Shown: in pieces, positions 33,645 to 47,578 of the stretch
How positions within the stretch are numbered: the first letter of the stretch is position 1
Layout of the letters: each line of letters opens with the position of its first letter
Assembly: GCA_022747635.1 (NCBI GenBank)
Contig: JAKTNV010000003.1
Location: 28,376,551-28,440,550 of the forward strand
DNA length: 64,000 bases
Reading direction: 5' to 3'
From: Hetaerina americana
Taxonomy: Eukaryota > Arthropoda > Insecta > Odonata > Calopterygidae
The notes under the pieces: generated by a model
The model's database searches: none
Seen by the model: the letters and a program-made list of their open reading frames with translations, nothing else
Told to the model about the DNA's origin: nothing
Translations under genes and position numbers: made by a program

Positions 33645-33715
33645 TAGTTAGCCTAGCTTTGGCATCCCTATCCGAGATCCCTACTTCGAATACCCGCCGT
33701 GGAAGAGGCACCGCA
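33645..33715 (+). repeat. Possible tRNA-derived SINE fragment
   Basis: The segment has GGCGCGGTAGTTAGCCTAGC, then a B-box-like CTACTTCGAATACC about 50 bases later, as in tRNA-derived SINE heads. A proper cloverleaf does not form, so it is not a functional tRNA gene. It differs from the SINE family at 2.6, 11.1 and 18.1 kb. Confidence 0.35.
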
Positions 33716-34869
33716 CCTTCCCTGTCCTTAATTGAGCGTTGAGCGCGGAAGATTTAGGTGGTAATATTTCTTCTCTCTGTTGTAAACTCTGGATTCCGCA
33801 AGTTCTTCAAAGAAGGCTAAGGGGCGCAATGGGTTCATCTCCATCTTCCTCTTCTTTTGAAGCTATATCTCTAATTCACCCTCCAAAATTCTGCTACAAT
33901 TTCTGAGTCTCCCACACTATTTCTAGTAATTCCGCTTCCTCCAATTCCACAAAGAGGACATTTCAGGATCACGAAAAATCAAATTGGGATACAAAATAAC
34001 CCTTGAGGAAATAAAACCTAGAATATTGCGCGCGGTGACGCGGTCTGATCTAATTAGATGCTCAAGTACGCATGAATAAATTCATAGCGAATTAATAATA
34101 AATTGTAGCCGGTCCAAAGAGTTTACGTGTATTTGCGTGAAATTCTACATAGTTAGGTAAAGTAGCGCTCCTACATACGATGACAATACACGTAAGCTCC
34201 AAGATGAATACCATTCAAATACACTAATATTTACTAATGCATTTGATACGAATATTAAGCTACTGATGAAATAAGCACAGTAAGAAGCCACCAATATTGA
34301 ATGAAGTGATAATACACGTGAAAATGTACTGCACACTTCATCGAATCTTTAATAAGCTCTTCCAACGCATAAAATACCTACATCTTAACAAATGTTTCAA
34401 GCATTTTGTAGCAAAGTCAACCGCGGATATTCATGCAGCGATTAAGAATGAACAGCTGCATTTTCCTTGATTATCGATCCAAACTCTCATCAACCATAGA
34501 TACGTCGTCATCAAGAACACTGGAGCTGTGGAAACTCATGTCGGTCAAATGCCATTTAAACTATGGTTATTACATTACAATTGGTAATGCATGAGTCTTT
34601 ATCATGAGAATACTGATACAGTTACGAGGCATTTCAATATTACAATAAACTTACAGGCTAATTCCACTACTTAAACGAATCGCAATGGAATATTTCCTTG
34701 GAAATCTTTGAAATGTAGGATTCCTTTGACCTTTTTCTTATGCACTATAGAAAACCTTATTTGGTGGTAAACAATCTTCAACCAGTACCAAACGTTGCCA
34801 GGTACTACTCTCACAAAGAGAACGGGGATACATAATAACTGAAAATTATATTGTGACGACACATCCGGT

Positions 34870-35265
34870 TACCGGCTCCGCTGGGGAGAAAAAGGGGAGG
34901 GAGGAGAGGTCGTTAACCGTGAGTATAGAAAGAACGAAGGCGCCAAACCTGAATATGGGCCAAAAAAAATCGAAGAAAAAATTTGACAGCGTCACTGCCG
35001 TCGCGTGCTCTTCTTCTAGAAGAGTCCTCTAATGCAAAGCTCGAGGAACACTTCCACTTGTCTCGTGGACAAAAGGGTTTCGAATGGGGAAGGGGAGAGA
35101 GAGAGAGAGAAGGGAGATCCCTCTTATCGGCCAAGTCAGTTGGCGCCCTCACCCTTAGGGGGATGTGAGACGCCCGAGCGGAGACACGGGAGGCGGAAGT
35201 GATCCCCACACGCCTCCCCTCTGACCCTTTATTCCCACCCCACGTTGTCCTCGACGAGGGAACTC
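34870..35265. other. GC-rich island with (GA)n
   Basis: A GAGAGAGAGAGAGA run is at about 35,095-35,109 and an E2F-like TTGGCGCC at about 35,139. The frames are short and without domains. Confidence 0.4.
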
Positions 35266-38200
35266 GAAAGTAGTATCACTCTTGAAAACGTTGATGTGCT
35301 GCTCACAGCTATCACAAACAAAATTAAATCCCCAAGGGAACCAACTGTTTCTTAGGCATTTCTCTAAGCACTCGACGGATCTACGTACTCAACATCCCAC
35401 TCAATCACAATCTCTAAATCATGGAAATTCTAAAGCGTGATTTTTCTCTTGATTCGAATTCAGAGCAGTCTTTGAAATCTGATGTCTCTTCTTAAGTATT
35501 TAGAATAGTCATAATTGTGAAAGCTTCAAAATAAATTTATTTTCGTTTTAATTCGTTTCGTTTCGTATTTTAATTCGTTAAAATCCTTATTGATATATAA
35601 TTTAACTGTCCAGGTCCACCCTCGGGTATCTCAGAAAGGACGTGACCTGGAGATATGCGGTCAACTGCATTGTGTGAATCGCAAGCTTGGAGTTCCCTCG
35701 AAAATTCTTTTCCGAAAAGACCCAAGTTCGAACTCAGGAGGTACTTGTTGCGTTTACATAAGTTTACTCCGTTTCCCATTTTTTACAGTCCAAGGATTTT
35801 TACAGTCATTGATAAAAACACGTAGACGTCGCGAACCGACTGTCTAACGTGCTTTCTTTATTCTTAGTATAAAACTCAAATATCTCTTATTTTTTTAAAT
35901 AATTTCATTTTATTCGGTCGATAATTAAAAAAATATTCACATGATTTTTAAATTTACAGTATTTTGCGTGTTCTTTTAGTTTTTTTTAAAGGCTCTCTCA
36001 TTATTGACTCCGATTATTTACTGTATTTAACATTTTGTAAAGGTGAATTAATAACGTCATTCAATTCTCTTTTTTGTTCAAACATCGAAAATATTGCTGT
36101 AAAAACAAACTTTCACACTCTTTAGCATTTAATGTTGACTTTTGATAAAATAATAGTGTATAATGTATTTGATAGGCATTCAAAACGATTTGATCCACGC
36201 TGTAGCATTTTCATTGCACTCTTTTAAGTTGTGTAATCTCACTTATCTTAATCGGTAAAATAATTACATACTGTTCATCTTTGACAACTACCTCTAATTT
36301 AATTACTCGATTAAGTAAAAAAACCTTTAATCCAAAAAATCTTAGACTTACTAAAACCAATGTCTGTATTCAGAAAAGTTTCGAGATTAAAATTCATCGT
36401 TTCTCTCCTCTCCATTCATTTCAAAATAAACAAAGCGTTAGATGTACAGATATTAAACAATGTTTTAACTCCAAATGTTATGAAAAATAGCGGAAAAAAT
36501 ATTAAGAATACCCAATAATAACTGTTGTCGGCCCCAGTGACGGCGGACTACTATATTGAAAAACAATACGAAATATGAAGCATGCGAGTGGGAAAGATTT
36601 CTAATTAATCGCGGTAACATTTACGATAGACTAATCTGAAATTGTGGCAAGATACTCTTTGGATTAAAATGCACTCGACGTTAAATTGTGACACGTTTAA
36701 TTGTTTCAATAATTAATATAAAAACAATGCGCATACTCTTAACGAAGTTAATAAACCCATTTACCTCTACGTATTTGAGAAATATAAAATATCGCAATTA
36801 ATAACAATTTTTTGTATCTATTTCTAAAACCTCGCTTATTAAGAGTTTTCCGGCCCCATATACCCAGTTACTTGTGAACTGTAAATACATCTGGGGTATC
36901 TAATATACACTCTTATGTCCTTCTGTTACTTTAAGTGTAGAGATGGATCTCGCACCCCACATTCCTGACTGATAAGGTAAAATTCCCACATATTTACGTG
37001 CAGTATCAGAAAATAACAGAAACAACGGTAGAATAACTGAGAAAATATTTTTTCCTTTTCTAATCAACCCTTGCAATTATCATGACTATAAACGCATTTT
37101 GACTTTTTTCTAAATATTATGGTTACAAAACGGCATGTTACACACGTTCCATAATTGTAGTACACTAAAATAGGAATGTCGTTAAAATGTGTTTATTATT
37201 TAATATTATTAATGGCGTTGAAATCTAACAAACATTTACTATATTTAAATACGAGCGCTAGAAATTAAGTACTGCTGCGAATATTTTGTTACAATCTGTA
37301 ACATTTTAGTGATAAATGTAAATTAGTGATTATGAATTGTTGCCGAAAATTGCCTGACAAAATACCACATCTTTGGGCCAGTGTGAATAATTGACACAAT
37401 TAGAAGTGATAATAAACTTGTGGTAAATATAAATGCACTTATTAGCGTAAAATTTAACAATCAGATATGAAAACTATTATTAAAATGTTCACTGATCCCA
37501 ATATATTCTTAATATAGATAAATATAAATTATATGTAATACTGTCATAAAAGTTATGACCCAATAAATAATTAAAATATTTCGTATTTCAAAATTGGGAT
37601 TTATTGCTGTTATTTTTCTATAGGCGTGTACTTCACTGGAGCAGCTTTTTCTCTTACTTAAAATAAGAACAATGCAATCACTAAAATTACTCAACTATTA
37701 CTTTATGCCTCTTTTATCAAGCATCCCGTCAATATTTTGACGGTTCAAGCTGCGGACGACCATGAGGTAACGTCCGAACTCTAATCGGTACATAAGAATC
37801 ACAACCCGAAAGGAATAAAAACGTTGGTTGCATTGCCTATGTATCTCGGTACAGTTCCTCGCATATCAGAGAAATTACCTTCCGTCTACGGTGAAAACTG
37901 CAACAGTGGCAAATGAATGCATTGCCTTAATGGATTTTGCTATGTTAAAGTTTCCTACCCTCATATTATGTATAAATCAGTGCTTTTATATCACATCATT
38001 TCATTCGCTATAAGTTTTAAATATATTTTTTTTAAATCACTCACAATTAATCCGTGATACCATTTCATTTTAATACTACATTTAGTGTCCAACGCAGTAA
38101 GTCGTCGTTGTTTTTTTTAGTTGAAGTAATCCATATTTGGAATAATAAAAAAATTTTGATGAGACCTATACTAAAATAATTAATGTTAAAATGAATCATA

Positions 38201-38560
38201 ACTATTTTCATACAGTCAGACAGTATTTTTCGTTACTAACTGGCCTTAAATACCAGTACTGGGATGGAAAAAGTATACTGATATTTCCCGAGATGAAAAA
38301 ATCCGTCACGGATCGCATCCCCCACAATAGCTCAGGTATTATATTGACATTGGCAATAGACGATTAATATTTCTTGAAAAAGTGTCTCGAATAATTGGCA
38401 TTTTACGCATAAGAATCTTTGCAAGCTAAGATAGTCAAACTTAAAAACTGGGAATCAGTGAAACGATGACGTATTTAAAACGTAATCCACAAGATTCAAT
38501 CATTGAAGTGAACACAACTTGTACGACTATCCGCTCAATGGGTGGCACGCCGGACAAAAC
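35266..38560. other. AT-rich desert
   Basis: Very AT-rich, especially 35,860-38,200. No frame exceeds about 85 codons and no repeat family could be recognised. A TTCGAACTC segment near 35,726 resembles a Pol III B-box in isolation only. Confidence 0.5.
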
Positions 38561-39210
38561 AAGAAGCATCCTCTTCTGGCATTCCTCTTAAGGCTGCCGT
38601 AGGACGACCGCAAATCGACCACGGATCGCCGCAGACGGCGGAGAATTATCGCGCCATCTCCGCGTAACCGACGTTCGGCGGGCGGGCGCTTCTTCTGTAT
38701 CCTACCACTCTTCCCGTCTCATTCCTCTCGGTCCACTTTCATGTTATCCCTCCCTCCCCCCACAGATCCCCTTCCCCCCAAGCACACCCCCTCCCCTCTC
38801 TCGCATCCCCGCCCACCTCCCTCCAACTGCGTGGAGAGAAGGAGAGGGAGCGAGCGAGCCTTAGCGCCCACCACCGACGGTGTGGAAGGAAGGAATTTCG
38901 AGACGGTGTTGTCGCGATGCTTTTGTTCCCTCCAGACGGAAATCCCGGAAATCTCTTCCGAAAATTGTTTCCGCTGGCAACTTGACAGTGTGCGTCGACG
39001 TGCGCGCAGCCTCCCAAACCCTTACTTCGGATGCGGTCGTGCTAACTCAATTCCGCGTTTCCGGCAACGAAGAGAGGGTGGTGCAACGCTCACCGCTCGC
39101 TGCAAACCCCCTCAAGTTGTTGACGGCAACGAGGGTTGCGGGATCAGGATGCACTGTACTTAAAAAGACCCCGATATGGGAAGAAACATCCCCGTTTGCC
39201 ATTTCCTAAG
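38561..39210. other. CpG-rich island
   Basis: Pyrimidine-rich at 38,740-38,830 and CpG-rich throughout. Overlapping frames of 92-140 codons on both strands have no domain. Confidence 0.45.
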
Positions 39211-40900
39211 AGCCCCTTACGCAAGATACAATGAAACAGTGACTAGAATAATTGTACGAGATGTCTTGGATGTAAATGCTGTCCAACTCCGAGACTTGAA
39301 ACATTATTTAGACGTTTTTTTACGTGATCGGAGAATTATTTATGAGAATATTTGCTAACATGACCGTATTTAACGATGGATAGGACGCATAAAATTAATA
39401 CCAATCGCAATTGTTTCTATGTTCTATTGCATAAATACTTAAACAGGTTTACAGAAAGCTCTATAGAACTTGGTGGAGAGTGAATATTTATTGAGAATAC
39501 TAGAAGAACACCCACCTAAAAGTAGGATGATAACGTCACCTTGGAAGGTTCGTTAAGGAGCATGTTAAAAAAGCTCGTGCGGTTGTACGAAGGAAACGAT
39601 TTGAAGAAAATCTCTTGAGACAATATGCTTCATGAAGATGAAATTTAAATTCTCTTAATTGTGATGTATCATTCATCTAAAATAAGCTATTTTTGTATGT
39701 TTGTAAAGTTAATAAGCTATTTTTGCATAGTTCGTATATATCACTCCTCCCAATTTTAAGGAAAACTGGTGAAAACCCGGAGAATCGTCAACTAAAAATT
39801 CGAATTGAGAAGTTTGAGTGAGAAATTAAATCTAGCGTGGTTGGAATGAAGTTCGTTTACCCCCCGCGGTGACAACCCATTCATTACCAACCTTCACTTC
39901 CCAAAACAAACCTCACCCCTCCCTCATCGCCAAGGATTCCCGCCACAACCCCCCCCACATTCAGTGCTACATAACCACGTGAAAACTTTGTAAAATATGC
40001 CAGATCATGATACGTTGCATCGAAATCGGTTGCAGTAAATTTAGAATTGTGTAGAATAGCAGTGTTTTTATTTCCTAAGCATCATGAAGGAGATCCACAA
40101 AGTTACGCCATCCACCATTGCAAGCAATTAAGTTCATCTAAATGGCAAACCGTATTTAGAAGCGATAACCCTATTTCCGATGAGAATATAACAGTAATAA
40201 AAGAAGACGTATAAGAAAATATCATGAAAAATACAATATGAACACATCATTAAGACGATGAAACAAAAATAAATAATTATTCTTACATCCGCTTCATTAA
40301 GATTGCGGGGGGGGGGGATAGACCAATTTCTTTCCGATAAAATGCTCTTCGCATCTAATTATAATAAATATTAGCAGAATAACACAGGCGACAGGCATAC
40401 TTATCTGGAAGTAAAAGTCTTCCCCGACCGCGCTCTAATACAAGACCATTCCCAGAGGGAATATTTCTACCTATAATGTTAATAAGCTCCCTCGTTAATA
40501 CTTAAATCATCTTGCGTCTGGGCTGTCAGCCACAGTATCAAACAAGGATGTTTTTCTTATATCTCCTGACAAGCCCTGTGGCGTGTAGAATCCACACCTT
40601 CGTGGAATGAGGGGGGGGCATTTCTTTTTCAGTGCCGCTATTTGTATTCCACGAAATTTTGATATCCAGAAAATTTAACAGCTTGAATCTGAAGTGAGTT
40701 TCCCAAAGGCATCACCCGGCATTTACAATCGGGGCTCACCCGTCAGTAGCGGAAGACTAGCTTTAACTACCACGCCCCCTCCGTAGCTGTCGCCGCTGAG
40801 GTTTGAATTTTCCCTACCCGGTTAAATACAATTTAACCGTCTAATTTAGAGCATTAATTGTGAAGATATGAGGACCCACTGTGTGGAATTATCGCGGAGA
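39211..40900. other. AT-rich stretch without recognised features
   Basis: Contains a 13-base poly-G near 40,306-40,318 and a second, 8-base one near 40,610. No gene is visible. Confidence 0.5.
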
Positions 40901-42060
40901 TTGGAATCTTTGCGCGCTAAGCCCGATCCTTTGGTGCTATAGGTGATATGGGTGGGCAGCGATGAAGGATAACCTGCTGCTGGAAGGATCCGCGACCGTG
41001 GCCCTCGACAACACTTTTCTGCAAGTCCGTGCGGCGCACCATTGCTCATTCTGCCGAGGTACTCGATCCCGAGAGCACATCCTCACCCTTCCTTGCCTCT
41101 CTCCTCCTGCCCACCACCAATCCTCCCCCCTCCCTCCCCCATCACGCCTCCAGATCGCATGCAGAAATTTCGATCACGGGAGGCGAGAACGGTCATCCAC
41201 GCACCCATTTGCATATAGATAGTCAAGTTCGCGCCATCGGGCACTTCTCACTCTCAAAAATGTTCGGAACAGCCCGGCACCGAAGGTTGGAAAGGTGAGG
41301 GAAATGAGAATGGAGGGTGGCATGCATGGGAAATGGAGGAGACGAGGCTATCGAGGCTCCCCTAACGTGAGATGGCCAGAGATCGGAGATAAAATGAGGA
41401 GGCCTTTAACGAGACCGCCAGGGCCGAACCGTCAGTGATTTAACGAGAAAATAAGGTGGAGAGGCCGTCGGTTACCAGGAACCCGCCGGAAGAAGATGGA
41501 CCTCAAACGAAAGGGTGCCAATCATCCGTAGGCAAGTTATGCCAAACAGCACGTTCCCTCTCGCCAAAAGAAAAAGGCTTATTTTCCATAGAGACGAAAA
41601 CTTTGTGGGAATCGGCCACTTCAAACGCACAGAAATGTACACCTAACATTTGGCATAGTTATATATTTCCTTTCGTCTTACATTTGACTGAGACTGATAT
41701 GATAAAATATTCAATTTTCGAATCATACGCAGCTCATGCATCAAGAATGTGACGCATCTGGGATTCAAACGTGCTGCCGGGATGGTAAAAAAATATCACC
41801 CGAGTGACGAGTTGGTGGAATGATCAAGGGGTTGAACGGAGAATCGAGAAAGAGTAAGAATATGGTTCAAGGGTGTGGAAGGAGAGTTTTTCGATATCCT
41901 TTGGCCGCCGCATTCGCGCCTCCCGCGGAATTCCCCGAATTCTCAATGCCACCGCAGTGACGGTTCCGGGAAAGTGGGAGTTGGCTGGCTCTCATCTCGA
42001 AGAAATGAAAGGGAGAATTAACAAGCAAATTTCTCGAGTTGCCTTAGGAGGAATTTGATC
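40901..42060. other. Two small CpG-rich patches
   Basis: Patches at 40,960-41,480 and 41,860-42,050. An octamer ATTTGCAT lies at 41,207-41,214. A 98-codon plus frame at 41,456-41,752 has no recognised domain. Confidence 0.4.
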
Positions 42061-43200
42061 AAGTGAATGCTACTCGAGCCCCACTGAATAACCGAGGATT
42101 CTCCAAATGGGGAGGGAACATTCTTGCAATAAATTAGCGCCCACCTAAATAATAACCAGTCATCATCGCGAAAGAAGGAGTGAAAGGACGGAAAGTTGCC
42201 CCCGCATTAACTGTTTAGATGAGGATTTATGTTCCCTTTTCTTCGTGCCTTTCATATTATCCATTCAACATCAGCATGCAGACTATTTTTTGGATAATAT
42301 ATACACAATTATGCCGAATTATGCCAACCTGACATGAAGAAAGCAGCATTAAATTTACGTTATCAATCCCGTTCTCCAACACTACGGTATATTAATCATG
42401 TAAGATGAATCATATGGTCTGTACACTGCAAGCCTAAAGATTTTTCCTTAAGTACGCTCTGTACAATGAATTCAACTATAAGAAGAGGTGGTGGAATAAA
42501 AAATTAGATACAGCTGTACTGACCACTTTTTGTTTCAATATAATAGACGTTTCAACGCCAGGTGCAACTACTCGTTTATGTGCAACATACGAGAATATCT
42601 TCTTTCCGCCAATATATTTCCCTTGTTACTTCATTTGTATGTGTTTGAGGCTTCATTTATCATTTATTTCGAATAATTATTTTCCTCCCGTAATTTTCCC
42701 ATTCTAAGAACCTACATAAAAAATTGAAATGCAGCTAATGAACTGCAGTAATCTGTTTAATCTTTTTAAAATTTGAACCAGCCATGATTAGTGAATAAAA
42801 TACCTGGCTGTTGACCTCTCAACTACAACTTTAAATACAATTTTTCACTGTCAATAGCAAAATGGATAAACAGATATGAAAATAAGGAAAGAAAATGAGA
42901 CTAAGAAATGCAGAAAAAAGGGACTTACTAACTATCATCCCGGGGGAAAGGTTGGGATGGTTGATTTTCAAATTGAGGTAACGTAAAAATTCGCTTCAAG
43001 CATATCCGGGTTATCTCAATCGGTATTTAAAACCATTCCTTAAATTGCCAATAGAGCTAGAATATAAACATTTTGCCGATTTCAGCGACAGACCTTCCAC
43101 TGTGTTCATCAAATTTCACCATTTATTACGTCTACCCATCATTTCCCCGCGCAAAAGAGCATCTCATGCAACCATTCTTTTCACTTAAGCCATGGAAATT
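42061..43200. other. AT-rich stretch without recognised features
   Basis: No coding, RNA or repeat signature was found. Confidence 0.5.
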
Positions 43201-44040
43201 TTAGTGATCTCAACGGCTGTAGATCGAGAAGAAACCTCGGGAATGATGATGGTAGGGGGCGACGAGGGGGGAAAGAGAGAGAGAGGGACGGGATAGGAGA
43301 ACGACGGGGGGGGAGAGAGAGCGCGGAGGCCCGCCATTGCACCACCGAATACCCTCCGGTTTCCTTGAGCCGCGCTCCGTGGCGCCAGATACTAAGGGGA
43401 GACCCGAGAAGTAGAATTCCTGGGCTCCACGGATGGAAGCACGCACCGGGGGAGGCATGCGGCCCCAGCTTCCTCCCGACCCCCGAGAAGGGGGCGTAAT
43501 AGCGTGCCGGCCGGACGAAAAACGTGCCGCGATCGAAAAACGTGTGTCCTTGTCCGAATCTCTCACCGCGTGGGGGAGGGGAACGCGCAACGTGACTGAC
43601 TGACCGACCAGAGATCTTCCGCAGAAATTTCGAACATTCCCGGGAGAAGATTTGATGGGCGGGGCGGCGGCGGGGGGAAGAGATGTGATTATCAGTCTCC
43701 GGTGAACCGGTTGAGGTTTTCCTCGTGGAAGAGGAAGGGAAAGGTGGAGCGGTTTGTGAGAGGTGCGGAAGGGAGGGTAGAGAGGGGGGAGGTAATAATC
43801 GGTCCAGCTCGGCCCCGGAGAGCGGATGTGGGTGGGTGGGTGGGCGTGTGTTTGTTGGTGGGAGGGGGAGAGGGGAAGTGGGCTGCCGCCCTTCTCCTCG
43901 CGGCCCGACCATCATTTCCAACGGTTCATCATCCATCACCCTTCGATCGACGGCGCCGAGAGAGGAACACGGAGCGAGAAGGGTGCGAGGCTGCGGAAAT
44001 CCCTACCCGACGTAGGCGGAAATGAGGCGGTTCGTTTTCT
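43201..44040. other. CpG/polypurine island with strong G-quadruplex motif
   Basis: It has G/A tracts with a (GA) run near 43,274-43,286, a GC-rich core, and GGGTGGGTGGGTGGG at 43,830-43,844. A minus-strand frame of 252 codons (43,939-43,181) spans the whole island but is Pro/Ser/Arg-rich with no domain; overlapping plus-strand frames are equally long for the region. I treat these as compositional. Confidence 0.5.
43830..43844 (+). other. Four-run GGG motif with 1-nt loops (G-quadruplex)
   Basis: Four GGG runs separated by single T bases. This pattern is known to form very stable parallel quadruplexes in vitro. It sits in the middle of a CpG-rich island. Confidence 0.85.
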
Positions 44041-45960
44041 TATTAGCGATATGACAAGACGTTTAGAAGTCATCGACAGTTCGGCAATTACGGATTTACT
44101 TTTCACAAAAGGATTTCGTAACATTGTACTGTCAATCAATGTCAACCCTTATACACGAGGTGATTCCAATTAATTCAACCCCTCTCACACTGCAGTAGCA
44201 TATATTAATATTCTTCGAGTATTATTTGCTTACATGATGTCCAATTTGTGACAGGGGGAAACTAAACAAAAATCACCATCCGTTTCAAAAATTGAGGAGT
44301 TTGAATTCGTGAAGATCTGAGTATCAATAGTACATTAACGTATGTTAAGATTTATCCAAAGCAGTAAATAAATGGCTACTGTTAAAGACACTACACCTTC
44401 TTAGAATCATTACCAATGAGATAACAGGTAACCCTATATCTTTGCGCATCAAGAGCTTCCCCATTATGATACCTTAAAAATCTCCACACGATTTCACTAC
44501 ATTATTTACATCAAAAAAGGTGTTTAGGTGCTAAAGCCAGATTTCATCAACAACGTCAAAGCTTAAGAAGCCATTGATTATTGCCTTTATTCCCAGCTGG
44601 TTTCAATCCAATCCAACAGGCAAAACCAAACCAGACCATCTCCGGTATTATATGTTTCTATACGTCGTTATTAGGGAAGGACTCTTTCGTCTCCTCTTCC
44701 ATGTTAAAATTTTCATCTACCAAAGCATAAATAAGACACTCGCTTTCTTTTATCACTGGCAATGCCATTCGCTTTACTTTGATGCGAACTTGAATTTGAA
44801 CCATGAATACCATTTTCACTAATAGATAATTTCTGTTTACGATTGAACATACAGTAACCATGAAACCGTTACTTCAAGCAAGCAAAACAGTAGAAAAAAT
44901 TTAAAAAAATGTGACACATGTGCCAATAGACTTCAAGTTCAAGTATTCACTCTCCAGGTACACCATGTAAGTATTGAAAGTAAATATTTTGAATCAAATT
45001 GTTTTATGCAACATTAGTGAAACTTCTTAACACAACGTTTGTAATAAAGAACACCTTGCGGATGGAATTCCTTGCTCTTAGACAGTCGTAGAGATGAGAT
45101 TCAACTTTTATGCCTTTACATAAACTAAAGCCCGATTTTAAAATGTCTCGTTAAATCCAATCGTTAGTTAACGTGATTACTTATTTAACTTGGAGTTCAT
45201 TGATGAGTCCGATTCTATAAACACGTATAATTGATCATCAGTGAATGTGAACATTGCAACCGTAGTAATATCCTCTTTCAGTTATTGAGCTGTTTAATCA
45301 ACAAATGATATTTTGAACTTATCTGGCGGTCATGAAACTCTTGTTTTTGACAACGAGTTTTGGGACGAAACTGAGGTTAAAGTTAACTTTCAGTTTAACA
45401 ATACATCATAAAATCTGGCCTAAGTGTCTCTGGAAAGTATTCGTGTGATCACCAACCAATCACAAAACTTGAAACATAATGAGGGTTTGAATGGCGAGAT
45501 GTGCAGCACCTTGAAGCTGTTCCCACTTTGATGGCCCGGATTTGATTCCAAGAAGTGTCGGTGATTGCTTCCGTTCCCTTGCATGGGGGAGGCGATACAA
45601 ACTTAGGATGAAACTCTCGACTCTTTGGTTAAGGGAAGGCTTAATTCCCAGGTTTAAGTACCCTCACTTCCTCTTCAACCAATTACTCTAACCTTGATGA
45701 ATCTCTGTTTCGTTTGACCTCACCAGGCAAGAGGTGCCCGCGGTGACAAATTCAAGAAGAAAAATCATCCCTGATCAACTGTTTCTTCACATTTGTAGAC
45801 TAGTTATAGATTTCATTCAGCCACTTCACCTTGAAGTTGATAATCGTTGGATTTATTCGTATACAGACCTCCACTCGTTTCTCGCCGATGTTGCTCGGTA
45901 TCCTCCCTCACTTTTACCGGATATTGCACTCTTGGTCTCCCCTCGTGCCTTATCCCCTCA
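44041..45960. other. AT-rich stretch without recognised genes
   Basis: No frame with a domain. A SINE-like segment may lie at about 45,530-45,660 (GATGGCCCGGATTTGATTCC resembles a B-box context), but I could not match it to another copy here. Confidence 0.45.
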
Positions 45961-46439
45961 AACACTTACGTAGTAGTAGTAGTAGAAGTAGTTGTTGTCG
46001 TGATAGATTTAGCCGGGTGTGCCGACTACTGAGGTCATTTCGCACCTCGCACAACCCAGTACGGTCATAAGATGTACGAAACTATTTAAAAAAGAATACC
46101 ATCAATTATAAAATAACAAGATTTTACTTCTCCCTTTAATCACTCGTATGTTACAAGAGATTAATGGGAGACCAGATACCTACAAAAAAAGCCATTACCC
46201 GAGTAGTAATAATGGAATGTTTAGGATGCGTCGACAGCTATGGTCATTTTGCACCACTGTCAAAACGTTTAAAACCTCAATACAATTTTAATAAATATAT
46301 AAATAAGTAATTGAATAAATATTTAAAACAAAAAGCATTAAACAATAAAGAGACCACAACTAAAGTTGCCTCATTAGGCCAGTTTCCCTTAAAAATGCTA
46401 AAACTCTATTTTAAAAGTTGGGGTCATCCCCTACAATAT

Positions 46440-47267
46440 TACTTAAATCTACCCTTACTTTAAACCTTTCTCTTGCCCTTTGATATGCATTAAACTGTTT
46501 CAGGATATGATCCACTGTCAGCGGGAGGTCACAATCATTGCAGTGAGTTTGTACCTCCGTGAAGAGGTACTAGTGCGTGAGGTCAGAATGCCCTATCCTT
46601 GAGTGCGTGATCGTGATGTCCTCCCTCCGAATTTTCCGGATGGAAGAGGGCCATGCCGAAACGACCGATTGTATAGTCCTAAGTTTATTATAATTTAAAG
46701 CCAAGATTCCTTCCAATGGTTTAAAACCAAATTCCACAAGGCGGCCTTTACATCCTCCACAGATAACAACGTGGAATTGGTCTCGAATTTGTCCAGAGCT
46801 TCCTTCGCTGCTTTGCCGACTTTTTCATTGTCAGGTATTCCTACGTGATCAGGGGACCATATAAAGGATGCCCTGTTCCCCTTTCTCTGCGGGGATAAGG
46901 GGGTATAATGGTTTACCTGAACTATCAGGTGCATTAGTGAGAAGACCGATATGGATTTTAAGGCACTCAACGAGTCGGAACAGATGAGGAAAGCGTCGTT
47001 ATCTTCTTTCATGGCCATCCTGATAGCTGACGGTTCGGCTGTGAATATACTGAAAAACGTGCTCAGTTTTCCCCTCAAGACTCCATGGTAGCGGGAGACG
47101 ACCGCACAGGCACATGCGGATTCCGACTTCGACACATCAGTATAGGCAGGGACGAAGTCGGAGTGCGATCCGAGGAAGGTACTAAAGAGTGGTTGGTATT
47201 TCGACTCGGCCGTGATCGCCGTAGGGTGCGCGAGTGACATGGTCTTAATATTCGGCTTCGGTGACAA
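46440..47267 (-). pseudogene. LINE RNase H domain and C-terminal tail
   Basis: The frame 47,267-46,695 has RNase H motifs in order: AYTDVSKSESACACAV (first Asp), FTAEPSAIRMAM (Glu), FLICSDSLSALKSI (second Asp) and WSPDHVGIPDNEKVGKAAKE (His and final region). The expected DGS is DVS, and the expected GNE is DNE. Further down, with stops, come SRIGHSDLTH and CNDCDLPLTVDHIL, the usual tail of I/R1/Jockey-type polyproteins. It would have degraded RNA in RNA-DNA hybrids during retrotransposition. It is not functional as it stands. Confidence 0.8.
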
Positions 47268-47578
47268 CCAAGGCGGATATTTAGCGTAAAAGACCGGGCA
47301 TACTTCTGGAAAGGTAAAATTAAATTATGGATTAATCATTAAAACGAACGTCTAGGGGCCTAGTGGCCCTTATTCGCCGGTAAAATATCCCTAAAAACCG
47401 TGGGTTAAAATAAATGTTAAAACATCGGTGGTCCGTCACGGATAAAACTTTACAGGCATTATTGCCCATTAAAAAGGTCCCACGGGTTGCCAACGATGGC
47501 TCCCCTTTGTCAGAAAGTAAGCTTGGGGCTGGGATGGTTCTAAATGACCCGGTGGCCAACCGTATCCCGGCGAACACA

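Noticed and set aside
43181..43939. Minus-strand frame of 252 codons
   Set aside because: Pro/Ser/Arg-rich with no domain, spans a GC-rich island exactly, and equally long frames overlap it on the other strand. Composition explains it.
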